64,000 nucleotides of DNA from Tianweitania sp. UT-5YL-CI-8 (GTDB taxonomy: Bacteria; Pseudomonadota; Alphaproteobacteria; Rhizobiales; Rhizobiaceae): NCBI RefSeq assembly GCF_030010215.1, contig NZ_JASCRR010000005.1, forward strand, positions 1-64,000, written 5' to 3'. The notes under the pieces were generated by a model, which was given only the letters and a program-made list of their open reading frames with translations, ran no database searches and had not been told where the DNA came from. The position numbers were made by a program, and so were the translations under genes. Positions 25,929-33,982 of this stretch are shown here, one piece after another (the stretch's first letter is position 1; the number at the start of each line of letters is the position of its first letter).

Positions 25929-26516
25929 CTAGCGCATCACGCTAATCGAGCGCTCCTGGAAGCTCATTGGGCGTAGAAACTCCTTCTTCTGCGCAACCGG
26001 CACGAAGCCGACCTTCTGATACAGCGGCAAAGCTGCCGGATGATCGAGCGTACAGGTCTGGATGACGACGGTTTTCGGATTTTGCGCCCATGCGGCCTGG
26101 ATTGCGGCACCGACGAACCAGCGGCCCAGCCCGTGGCCGGTGGCATGGTCCATCAGACCGAAATACATGATCTCGGCTTCCGACTGGTGCGGGTGCGGCT
26201 TGATGTCGAACATTCCAGCCGGGGCGCCGTCGAGATACAGCACCCGGATGTCGCGATCTTCGCGATGCAGGCTTGCTGCCAGTTCGTCGTCATTCAGCCG
26301 CAGCGCATTGACCCAATGCCATTTCCGCCCCACCCGATCCAGCAGATAGCGATAGAAATGCAGCGGGATGTCTTTCGCGCGCATGAGCGCCAGTTGTCGA
26401 CCGGACGGCATCGCCGCATAGTGCCTCGGCGGCGTGGCCATTTCGAGGAACGTCACCGTTACCTCGATCGGCTCGCCGTCATTGATGATCGGCTCGCCGT
26501 CTTTGATCTGATCCAT
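25929..26516 (-). CDS. GNAT-family N-acetyltransferase
   Basis: The 195-residue protein has a GNAT core with the acetyl-CoA loop GHGLGRWFVGAAIQ near residue 134 and the late strand TCTLDHPAALPLYQKVGFVPV. The N-terminal half (TFLEMATPPRHYAAMPSGRQ, HFYRYLLDRVGRKWHW) matches a subfamily of rhizobial acetyltransferases of unknown substrate. The ATG at 26516 follows the sseA stop by two bases (TGATCATG), so it is translationally coupled. It is the last gene of the cysteine/sulfur operon. Confidence 0.9.
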   Translation of the reverse strand: MDQIKDGEPIINDGEPIEVTVTFLEMATPPRHYAAMPSGRQLALMRAKDIPLHFYRYLLDRVGRKWHWVNALRLNDDELAASLHREDRDIRVLYLDGAPAGMFDIKPHPHQSEAEIMYFGLMDHATGHGLGRWFVGAAIQAAWAQNPKTVVIQTCTLDHPAALPLYQKVGFVPVAQKKEFLRPMSFQERSISVMR

Positions 26517-26518
26517 GA

Positions 26519-27370
26519 TCAACCCTTGCCGGTCACGACGGGCGTATCCGTCTGGCTGCCCCATTCGGTCCAGGAGCCATCATAGAGACGATTGTCCTTC
26601 TGGCCCACCGATTGCAGCGCCAGGGATATGACAGCCGCCGTGATGCCCGAGCCGCAAGACGTTACCACCGGCTTGGACAGATCGAGACCTGCCTTTTCCA
26701 AGACCGAGCGCAATTCGTTCAGCGGCAGCAATTCCCCGTTCTTCGACAGGCTGGAGGAAGGCACGCTTTTTGCGCCCGGCATATGGCCGGACCGCACACC
26801 CGCCCTCGGCTCCGGATCTTCTCCGGCGAAACGTCCTGCCGGACGGGCATCCGCCACCTGCACCTCGCCCTTATCGACGATCTCACGCATTTCATCCAAC
26901 AGGACGACGCTGGACGCATCGAGATCGGCGTGGAACACGCATGGCGCGACCTTGGTCAGTTCGGTCGCCATTGGGCGACCTTCGGCTTTCCAACGATCCA
27001 GCCCGCCATCGAGGACATAAACCTGCGACACGCCCATCGCACGGAACATCCACCAGGCGCGCGGCGCAGAACTGAAGCCGGGACCGTCATAGACCACAAT
27101 AGTGTCATCGGCCGATATGCCCAGCGCACCGACGGCCTTGGCGAAATGCAGGGCAGACGGAAATGTGTGCGGCAGCTTGGACTCGGGATCGGACACCGCC
27201 TCATGGTCGAAGAACACTGCGCCCGGTATATGCCCTGCTTCATATTCCGCGCTTGGGTCGCGCTTAACGGCCGGCAGATACCACGAGGCATCGACGATGG
27301 TCAGTCCGGGCGTCCCCAGCCGGCTCTGCAGCCAGTCGGCATCCACCACGAAGGCGCTTTTCTCACTCAT
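26519..27370 (-). CDS. sseA: 3-mercaptopyruvate sulfurtransferase (tandem rhodanese)
   Basis: The 283-residue protein has two rhodanese domains. The N-terminal one is inactive and structural (LTIVDASWYLPA, EAGHIPGAVFFDHEAVSD). The C-terminal one carries the catalytic loop CGSGITA near residue 241, where the CGSG pattern indicates mercaptopyruvate rather than thiosulfate as donor. It transfers sulfane sulfur from 3-mercaptopyruvate to thiols or cyanide and can release H2S. It lies 15 bases downstream of alaX in an operon that begins with a cysteine synthase-like gene, which fits cysteine sulfur handling. Confidence 0.94.
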   Translation of the reverse strand: MSEKSAFVVDADWLQSRLGTPGLTIVDASWYLPAVKRDPSAEYEAGHIPGAVFFDHEAVSDPESKLPHTFPSALHFAKAVGALGISADDTIVVYDGPGFSSAPRAWWMFRAMGVSQVYVLDGGLDRWKAEGRPMATELTKVAPCVFHADLDASSVVLLDEMREIVDKGEVQVADARPAGRFAGEDPEPRAGVRSGHMPGAKSVPSSSLSKNGELLPLNELRSVLEKAGLDLSKPVVTSCGSGITAAVISLALQSVGQKDNRLYDGSWTEWGSQTDTPVVTGKG

Positions 27371-27385
27371 GCTGTCCTCACTCTG

Positions 27386-28132
27386 TCATGCCGAAGGTGC
27401 TGCACCGAAACGGAGCCGGAAGCGGCGGTTCTCTCGCCCCTTCTTTTCGATCTTGCCGATATGAATGTCGCCGATCTCGCCGGTCCAGGCGACATGTGTG
27501 CCGCCGCAGGGCTGGCTGTCGACCGACGCGCCCTCGCCGATGCAGACCAGCCGGATGCGGCCAGTCCCGACAGGCGGGCGCACATTCTTGGATTTAACCA
27601 GCCCCGGATTGGCGGCGAACTCCTCGTCGCTGATCCAGCGGGTGAAGATGGGATGGTTGGCGCGGACCAGTTCCATCACGCGACGCGTCGCTTCTTCCTT
27701 GGACAGGCCGCCTTCTGGCATGTCGAAATCGACCCGCGAATCATCCTCTGAAACCGATGCGCCGGTGATCGGGAACGGGCACACCACGGAAAGCAGATGA
27801 CAAGCGGCATGCATCTTCATCAGGCGGTAGCGTCGCTCCCAGTCGATCGACAAGGTTAAGGTCTCGCCGACCTCGGGAGTGGCTTCACCTTCCGCCGGCA
27901 GGTGGACGATCTGTTCCTTCGTTTCGCCCGTCACCGCACCGGCAATCGCGATGCGCGAGCCATCGGCTCGGATCATGTGGCCGATATCGCCGGGCTGGCC
28001 GCCTGATGTGGCATAGAAAATCGTTCGGTCGAGCTCTATGCCGCCCGCTTCGGTCAGCCCCACGACCCGCGCCTGCGTCTCCGTGAGATAGGCGTCGTCG
28101 CGAAACAACGCGGCGGTGGGCGATACGGTCAT
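27386..28132 (-). CDS. Alanyl-tRNA editing protein AlaX (medium type)
   Basis: The 248-residue protein matches free-standing AlaRS editing domains that deacylate Ser-tRNA(Ala) or Gly-tRNA(Ala). The N-terminal barrel has FYATSGGQPGDIG, and the zinc site is formed by HxxxH (HAACH near residue 105) and CxxxH (QPCGGTH near residue 208). The start ATG at 28132 overlaps the stop of the upstream cysteine synthase-like gene in ATGA, which fixes the start. This proteofreading gene travelling with cysteine metabolism genes is noteworthy; some AlaX or ProX relatives act on other amino acids. Confidence 0.92.
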   Translation of the reverse strand: MTVSPTAALFRDDAYLTETQARVVGLTEAGGIELDRTIFYATSGGQPGDIGHMIRADGSRIAIAGAVTGETKEQIVHLPAEGEATPEVGETLTLSIDWERRYRLMKMHAACHLLSVVCPFPITGASVSEDDSRVDFDMPEGGLSKEEATRRVMELVRANHPIFTRWISDEEFAANPGLVKSKNVRPPVGTGRIRLVCIGEGASVDSQPCGGTHVAWTGEIGDIHIGKIEKKGRENRRFRLRFGAAPSA

Positions 28133-29160
28133 GCTTGCTCCAGGGGCGCCTTGATGGTCGTGCTGCGGTCCAGCCACTCGGGCACCGGCAGGTTCTTGCT
28201 GCGCAGGAACTCCGGGTTGAACAGCTTGGACTGATAGCGCGTACCATAATCGCACAGCACCGTCACGATGGTGTGTCCGGGGCCGAGCTCGCGCGCCAGA
28301 CGAATGGCACCGGCGATGTTGATGCCCGTTGACCCGCCAACGCAAAGCCCCTCTTCCTGGATGAGGTCGAACACAACAGGCAGCGCTTCCTCGTCCGGTA
28401 TCTGGAACGACTGGTCGGGCGCGAAACCGTCAAGATTGGCGGTGATCCGCCCCTGCCCGATGCCCTCGGTGATCGAACTGCCCTCGGAGTTGAAATCGCC
28501 GGTCGTGTAATAGCTGAAGAGCGCCGCGCCCAGCGGATCGGCAAGCCCGATCTTGACGGCGGGCTTTTTCGCCCGAAGCCCGATGGCGACGCCGGCCAGT
28601 GTGCCGCCAGAACCCACGGCGCACACGAATCCGTCGACCTTGCCGTCGGTCTGTTGCCAGATTTCCTGAGCCGTGGTCTGGATATGGCCGTCACGATTGG
28701 CCAGATTATCGAACTGGTTCGCCCAGATCGCCCCGTTCGGCTCCGTCCTGGCCAGTTGTTCGGCCAGCCGGCCGGACACCTTCACATAGTTGTTCGGGTT
28801 CTTATAGGGCGCGGCCGGCACCTCTATCAGTTCGGCGCCAAGCAGGCGCAACACGTCCTTCTTTTCCTGGCTTTGCGTTTCGGGAATGACGATTACCGTG
28901 CGGTAGCCGAGTGCCTTGGCGACCAGCGTCAGCCCGATGCCCGTATTGCCCGCCGTCCCTTCCACGATCACGCCGCCAGGCTTCAAAAGCCCGCGCTTTT
29001 CCGCGTCGCGAATGATGAACAGCCCTGCACGGTCCTTCACAGATTGGCCTGGGTTCATGAACTCGGCCTTGCCTAGGATTTCGCAACCGGTTTCCTCCGA
29101 CGCCCTCTTCAGCCGAATAAGCGGGGTGTTTCCAATGGCGTCGATGACCGAACCGTACAT
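28129..29160 (-). CDS. Cysteine synthase family PLP enzyme (CysK-like, possibly cysteine desulfhydrase)
   Basis: The 343-residue fold-type II PLP enzyme begins MYGSVIDAIGNTPLIRLKRA. The PLP Lys is in NPGQSVKDRAG near residue 44, the substrate loop is EGTAGNTGIG near 70, the phosphate loop is GSGGTLAG near 177, and a late GGSTGIN near 265 follows. This is O-acetylserine sulfhydrylase-like but is longer at the C-terminus (YGTRYQSKLFNPEFLRSKNL) than CysK. It resembles the COG0031 group that includes Cds1-type cysteine desulfhydrases, which release H2S. Cotranscription with alaX and sseA supports a role in cysteine or H2S metabolism. Confidence 0.88.
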   Translation of the reverse strand: MYGSVIDAIGNTPLIRLKRASEETGCEILGKAEFMNPGQSVKDRAGLFIIRDAEKRGLLKPGGVIVEGTAGNTGIGLTLVAKALGYRTVIVIPETQSQEKKDVLRLLGAELIEVPAAPYKNPNNYVKVSGRLAEQLARTEPNGAIWANQFDNLANRDGHIQTTAQEIWQQTDGKVDGFVCAVGSGGTLAGVAIGLRAKKPAVKIGLADPLGAALFSYYTTGDFNSEGSSITEGIGQGRITANLDGFAPDQSFQIPDEEALPVVFDLIQEEGLCVGGSTGINIAGAIRLARELGPGHTIVTVLCDYGTRYQSKLFNPEFLRSKNLPVPEWLDRSTTIKAPLEQA

Positions 29161-29296
29161 GGCAATGTTCCTTGTGGACGCCGCGAAACTAGAAACCTGC
29201 GGCGAGCCTTTCAAGGCAGGAAATTTCGCTTTGTTGAAAACCTTCGAATAGAATACCACTTTTTGCATCGGTGCGATCAGCCCGGCCGGAAAAGGC

Positions 29297-29326
29297 TGAT
29301 CCGAGCCGGGCCGATCTGCGTAAATG
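29297..29326 (+). promoter_or_regulatory. Candidate ECF (RpoE/ChrR-type) sigma-factor promoter
   Basis: TGATCC at 29297-29302 and TAAATG at 29321-29326 are separated by 18 bases and lie about 40 bases before the chrR-like ATG. This spacing and the TGATCC -35 match my recollection of the RpoE promoter class in Rhodobacter sphaeroides. It is a single-site visual match. Confidence 0.5.
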
Positions 29327-29367
29327 ACAGTGAAGCAACGGGTGGCCCGCGCAAACAGCGCGGCATA

Positions 29368-30015
29368 ATGCGAATGAGCGAACGCGTCGAAACCAATGAG
29401 CTGGAGGATCTGCTTGTCAGCTATGCGGCTGGAAGCCTCCCCTTACCCGCTCATGTGCTGATCGCAGCCCATCTGGAGATGAACCCTGAGAGGCAGCGGT
29501 TCGTCGGCGCGATTGAAACCTTGTCAGGCGATGCGCTGTTGGACCAGACACCAGTCGATCTTTTCGATGGCGATGCGCGCCTGCGCATGATCGTCGGCAA
29601 GCCGCCGCTGCCGCCGACGCCTCCGCACGATGATCCCGTCTTTCCGAGAGCATTGCACGCCTTTGCCGGCTTCTCTTCCAACGAAATCCCCTGGCGGACC
29701 AAATTGCCGGGCTTGAAGGAGTATTCTTTCGGCGAGATCGACGGGTGCGAAACGGCACTTCTGTGGGCTCGCGCAGGCAGGGCCATGCCCGATCACACCC
29801 ATGAAGGACGTGAGTTCACGCTGGTTTTGTCGGGAAGCTTTTCCGACAATCGGGGCCGCTTCGAACGTGGCGATATATCGATTGCCAATGAGACGCTCGA
29901 CCACCGGCCCGTCGCCGGAGAGGATGGGCCTTGCCTTTGCCTGAGCGTCATCGAAGGCAAGTTGCGCCTGACCGGCTCACTTTTTCGCAAACTTGGTGAC
30001 ATTATCGGCACATAA
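29368..30015 (+). CDS. ChrR-like cupin-domain anti-sigma factor (orphan, zinc-site variant)
   Basis: The 215-residue protein has the two-part ChrR layout. An N-terminal anti-sigma domain (about 1-85) includes LLVSYAAGSLPLPAHVLIAAHL. A C-terminal cupin (about 105-205) shows HTHEGRE and LDHRP, equivalent to the His, His, Glu and His metal ligands of ChrR. ChrR holds RpoE inactive until singlet oxygen arises. Here the cysteines of the anti-sigma zinc site (C-x2-C after the His) are Asn and Arg. No sigma factor gene is adjacent: cysK-like is divergent and an SDR follows. The ATG at 29368 or 29374 are both possible. Confidence 0.82.
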   Translation: MRMSERVETNELEDLLVSYAAGSLPLPAHVLIAAHLEMNPERQRFVGAIETLSGDALLDQTPVDLFDGDARLRMIVGKPPLPPTPPHDDPVFPRALHAFAGFSSNEIPWRTKLPGLKEYSFGEIDGCETALLWARAGRAMPDHTHEGREFTLVLSGSFSDNRGRFERGDISIANETLDHRPVAGEDGPCLCLSVIEGKLRLTGSLFRKLGDIIGT

Positions 30016-30114
30016 TCTTCGTCATAAAACCGTCCAAGTCAGATTCGACTTTCCTTGCGGCTCGACTGCGACTACACCTAGAGGCGGCTTTGTTGCAGTG
30101 CGGGATGACCTTAC

Positions 30115-30936
30115 ATGGCTTTGTACCGGGCAAACCCGGCTGACGGTGTGGTGTGGATCACTGGCGGAACCACCGGCATCGGTCGCGCGGTTGCCCTTCA
30201 ATTGGCTGAACGAGGTTTCACCATCGTCGTCAGCGGCCGCGCTGCGGATCCCGCCATCGCCGCTCTAACCGCTGCGAAAGAATTTTCCGACCGTCTTTTC
30301 GACCATCCCTGCGACGTGCGCGATGCCGACGCGATGGCCCGGGCCGTTCTGGAGATCGAAGAACGCTATGGCCCGATCACCCTCGCCCTCCTCAATGCCG
30401 GCCAGTATATCCCGGTGGCGGGAGAACGGCTGAACGTCCATGACTTCCGCCAGACCTACGAGGTCAATCTCTTCGGTATCATCAACGGGATGGTGCCGCT
30501 GTCCGAACGCATGCACAAACGCGGTGGCGGCCAGATCGTGATGATGGGCTCGGTGGCGAGCTATTTCGGCTTGCCCAGCACCGCAGCCTACGGCGCGACC
30601 AAGGCGGCGATCAATGTCATGGCGGAATCGCTGCGCTACGATTTCGACCGCATGAACATTCGCCTCCAGGTGATCAATCCAGGCTTCATCCACACCGCGC
30701 TGAGCCGGCGTTCGCCTTTCGCCATGCCGGGTCTGATGAACGTCAACAGTGCGGCGACCCGGATCATCAAGGCCATGAACACCGACCGCTTCGAGGTCAG
30801 TTTCCCGCGCCGCCTGACCTGGACGCTCAAACTGCTCAACCTGACGCCGCATCGTCTGCGCCGCGCCGTCATTGCCCGCGCCACACGGCCCCGCGCACAG
30901 CCGCTTCAGATCAAGCAGTCCGCACCTGCGGAATAG
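30115..30936 (+). CDS. Short-chain dehydrogenase/reductase
   Basis: The 273-residue classical SDR has the cofactor motif TGGTTGIG near residue 16, NAG near 92, the catalytic Ser in MMGSVAS near 144 and the YxxxK pair in YGATK at about 157-161. The C-terminus is basic (RRLTWTLKLLNLTPHRLRRAV), suggesting peripheral membrane contact and a lipid-like substrate. It follows the chrR-like gene by 99 bases on the same strand. In Rhodobacter an SDR of this type is in the RpoE-ChrR regulon, so cotranscription is worth testing. The substrate is unknown. Confidence 0.9.
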   Translation: MALYRANPADGVVWITGGTTGIGRAVALQLAERGFTIVVSGRAADPAIAALTAAKEFSDRLFDHPCDVRDADAMARAVLEIEERYGPITLALLNAGQYIPVAGERLNVHDFRQTYEVNLFGIINGMVPLSERMHKRGGGQIVMMGSVASYFGLPSTAAYGATKAAINVMAESLRYDFDRMNIRLQVINPGFIHTALSRRSPFAMPGLMNVNSAATRIIKAMNTDRFEVSFPRRLTWTLKLLNLTPHRLRRAVIARATRPRAQPLQIKQSAPAE

Positions 30937-30941
30937 CTGCT

Positions 30942-32135
30942 CTAAGCCTTTGGGCGCGCGTCCTTGGCAAACAGGTAGATAGCCAATGCCAGCGCCAGGG
31001 CGGCGACATAAAACCAGAACAAAGCTGCATAGGCCGTCGCCGGATTGGCTGAATCGTTAGCGGCGGTGGCAACCGCGCCGGTGGCGAACTGCATGGCGCC
31101 GACCCCGCCAATGGAAAAGAAATTCATCAGCGTCACGCCACGGCCAACCAGATGCGGCGGCACGAACGCGCGCGCATGCGCCATCATCATGCCATAGCCG
31201 CCACCGCTGACACCGATCACCATTAGCACCAGCGCGCTCAGCCAGATGTCGTCGGCGACGTTGACTGCCAGGACTGCAAGGGCTGCCAGCGCAATGGCGT
31301 TGCCGCCCACCATCACCCATTTGCGCGTGCCGAACATCGTGTCCAGCGGCCCGTAGACAAAGGCGCCGACGGCCATCGAAATCGCCATGAAGAACGTCAC
31401 GTTGCCGATCGTCAGCGAGTTGGCGCCGAATACGTCGGCGAGATACGGCCCGGCCCACAAGCCTCTTACTCCTGCCGAAGGCGCATAGGTCAGCGCCATC
31501 AGCGGGATGAGCGGCCATAGGACCCGCATGCGAAACAGCGCGGCATAGCCGGCAAAGCCGGAGCGGTCCTCCGTCATATCCTTCGGCGCTACAGGGTCCC
31601 GCAGCAGGAGGAGAACGGCCAGAGCGACCAGCAGGGTGACGGCTCCCAGCCCGAGCATCACCGCGCGCCAGCCGAACAGAACGGAGGCTTCGGCAAGGGG
31701 TGCCGCTCCCAATATGTTGCCGAGCGTACCGAACGCCACGAACCATGAGGTCAGGACGGAAAAGCGGGCGATGGAATATGTCCGGGCGAAGATGAACAAG
31801 GCTGCCATCAGAACCGGTGCGCAGCCCACGCCGATCATGGCCATGGCCAGCGTGATCATCGACGCGCTGTCGGCAAGCGCAAAGACCAGCGCACCGCCCG
31901 CACCCCCGAAAGCCAGAAGCGTGGCGGCGGTCCGCCGGGGGCCGAACTTGTCCAGCGAAACGCCGATTGCAAATTGCGAGAAGGCGAAGGCGAGGAAAAA
32001 CGCGCCCGAAGCCTCGGACAGTTCGGCCTTCGTCGCGCCAAGCTCGGCGATCAGCGCCGGCGTCAGCACGGCGAGAAACGAGCGATAGAACTGCGACAGC
32101 ACGTAGCCGATCGCCAGAATTGCGATGCTCGCCAT
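30942..32135 (-). CDS. Major facilitator superfamily transporter
   Basis: The 397-residue protein has about 12 hydrophobic helices and MFS signatures: the loop 2-3 motif GVSLDKFGPRRTAA near residue 53, the YRSFLAVLTPAL start of helix 1, and a central cytoplasmic loop around residues 187-205 (DPVAPKDMTEDRSG). The start ATG at 32135 has GGGAGGG four bases upstream; longer frames lack a site. It converges on the SDR gene with five bases between. The substrate is not deducible. Confidence 0.88.
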   Translation of the reverse strand: MASIAILAIGYVLSQFYRSFLAVLTPALIAELGATKAELSEASGAFFLAFAFSQFAIGVSLDKFGPRRTAATLLAFGGAGGALVFALADSASMITLAMAMIGVGCAPVLMAALFIFARTYSIARFSVLTSWFVAFGTLGNILGAAPLAEASVLFGWRAVMLGLGAVTLLVALAVLLLLRDPVAPKDMTEDRSGFAGYAALFRMRVLWPLIPLMALTYAPSAGVRGLWAGPYLADVFGANSLTIGNVTFFMAISMAVGAFVYGPLDTMFGTRKWVMVGGNAIALAALAVLAVNVADDIWLSALVLMVIGVSGGGYGMMMAHARAFVPPHLVGRGVTLMNFFSIGGVGAMQFATGAVATAANDSANPATAYAALFWFYVAALALALAIYLFAKDARPKA

Positions 32136-32277
32136 TGTCCCTCCCATATCGGCCCGAAGTCCCTGCCCTCCCGGCAGGAAAAAGGCGGCCGAAGCTTTCG
32201 CCTCGTCCGCCTTACGTCCCATCGCGCCGCACCACAATTCTACCAGTGGCGTCAGCTCATAGGGGCACGCCCTTCAA

Positions 32278-33648
32278 TCAGGCTGCCTTGGCAGCCGGCT
32301 TACGACCGCCGCCGAAGCCGCGACGCTTGGCACGGAACGGCTTGCCGTCCGCTTGCTTGGCGCCGCCCGGCTTCTGGCCGTTGCGGTTTCCGCCGGGACG
32401 CTGGCCCTGCGGCGCGCGGTTGCGCGGTTGGTCGTTGGCCGCTTCGATGCGGCGGTCTTCCGGCGAACGCTGCGGATCGGGCTGGCCGAGATGATCGGCC
32501 TCGACCGGCAGCTTCATGCGGATGATCTTCTCCACCGCGCGCAGCTTGGCGTTCTCAGTCGGGTCGACCATGGTGATCGCAATACCGTCCAGCCCGTTGC
32601 GGCCGGTACGGCCGATGCGGTGAACATAGCTCTCCGCCTCATCCGGCAGGTCGAAGTTCACGACATGGCTGATGCCGGGAACGTCGATGCCGCGTGCGGC
32701 GATATCGGTCGCGACCAGGATGCGGACCGAGCCGCTGCGGAAACCGTTCAGCGCACTCTGCCGCGCATTCTGCGACTTGTTGCCGTGGATGACGGCGGCC
32801 GGGAAGCCATCACGTTCGAGATCGCGGGTCACGCGGTCAGCACCATGCTTGGTGCGCGCGAAAATGATGACCGAGCGCATCGATTCGTCGGCCAGCATCT
32901 TCGACAGAATCTGGCGCTTCTGCTTGGTGCGGGCCAGAACCACGCTCTGCTTGATTTCGGCAGCGGCGGTGCCCTGCGGCGCCACTTCGACGCGCGTCGG
33001 GTTGCGCAGCAGGCCACGAGCGAGCTCGGCAATTTCATCCGGCATGGTTGCCGAGAACAGCGCGGTCTGGCGTGCAGGATGCGTCGCCTTTGCGATGCGC
33101 TTGACATCGTTGATGAAACCCATGTCGAGCATGCGGTCCGCCTCGTCCAGCACCAGCCAGGTGGTGTCGGCCAAGACAAGGTCGCCCTCGCGCACCAAAT
33201 CCGTCAGGCGGCCCGGCGTTGCGATCAGAACGTCCACGCCCGGCTGGATCTTCTTGACCTGGGAGAGGCGCGAAACGCCGCCCAGCACAAGCGCTGTCGA
33301 GACATGCGCGCCCTTGGCGAGCGTACGGAAGGTTTCTTCGATCTGTACGGCAAGCTCGCGCGTCGGCGCCAGAATCAACGCGCGTGCGGTCTTCGGACGG
33401 CGCTTGCTGCCGAGCGCCATGATCTTGGACAGGATCGGCAGCGCGAAGGCCGCGGTCTTGCCGGAGCCTGTCTGGGCGATGCCGAGAATGTCGCGGCCTT
33501 CCATCTGCGGCGGAATGGCCGCGATCTGGATCGGCTTGGGCTCGGTATAACCGGCCACTTCGGTCGCCTTGAGCAGCAAACCGGTGATTCCGAGCGTTGC
33601 GAAGCCGATCGGCTCGCGCGAACGCTGCGTTATATCTTCTTGGTTCAA
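32278..33648 (-). CDS. DEAD-box RNA helicase, RhlE-like
   Basis: The 456-residue helicase carries the Q motif with PKPIQ near residue 37, Walker A AQTGSGKT at 58-65, PTRELA near 95, TPGRL near 144, DEAD at 168-171, SATMP near 200, and HRIGRTGR near 340. A basic Gly/Arg/Lys/Pro tail from about residue 390 (QRPGGNRNGQKPGG, AKRRGFGGGRKPAAKAA) resembles RhlE proteins that associate with the RNase E degradosome and act in cold growth. It starts with TTG at 33648, seven bases after AAGAAG. It is the second DEAD-box gene in the window. Confidence 0.93.
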   Translation of the reverse strand: MNQEDITQRSREPIGFATLGITGLLLKATEVAGYTEPKPIQIAAIPPQMEGRDILGIAQTGSGKTAAFALPILSKIMALGSKRRPKTARALILAPTRELAVQIEETFRTLAKGAHVSTALVLGGVSRLSQVKKIQPGVDVLIATPGRLTDLVREGDLVLADTTWLVLDEADRMLDMGFINDVKRIAKATHPARQTALFSATMPDEIAELARGLLRNPTRVEVAPQGTAAAEIKQSVVLARTKQKRQILSKMLADESMRSVIIFARTKHGADRVTRDLERDGFPAAVIHGNKSQNARQSALNGFRSGSVRILVATDIAARGIDVPGISHVVNFDLPDEAESYVHRIGRTGRNGLDGIAITMVDPTENAKLRAVEKIIRMKLPVEADHLGQPDPQRSPEDRRIEAANDQPRNRAPQGQRPGGNRNGQKPGGAKQADGKPFRAKRRGFGGGRKPAAKAA

Positions 33649-33982
33649 AACAAACTTCTTTCAGCGGCATAGCCGCAAACGTCAGCCTTGGCAGGGCGCA
33701 ACCCGCCGAGCTTTAGATATAGGAAAACGACAAGGCGGCGGACGCTCGCGTCCACGCGGCTGCGCTGTCGTGCCCGCACACTTTGCGGGCAAAGCCCCCG
33801 ATCCGTTCGGTCGGGAGACAGACGCAACCAGTCTCTTAGAGAAAGCCGGTCTAAGCCGGCCCAAGCGCCTACAACCGCGCATATGGACCATTTGTGCACA
33901 GAAAGCAAGGGATGCTGCGGCGCAAAATCTCGCGCTGGGAAATCCTGCAATGCTATGACTTTGCAGTCCGAGGGGAAGATCG
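33649..33982. other. 334-base region between divergent helicase and M48 peptidase genes
   Basis: No convincing gene, tRNA or repeat is seen. It must hold two divergent promoters and probably a long 5' leader for the RhlE-like helicase, as is common for cold-induced RNA helicases. A CTATAT element on the minus strand near 33718 could be a -10 box, but no matching -35 is evident. Confidence 0.35.
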
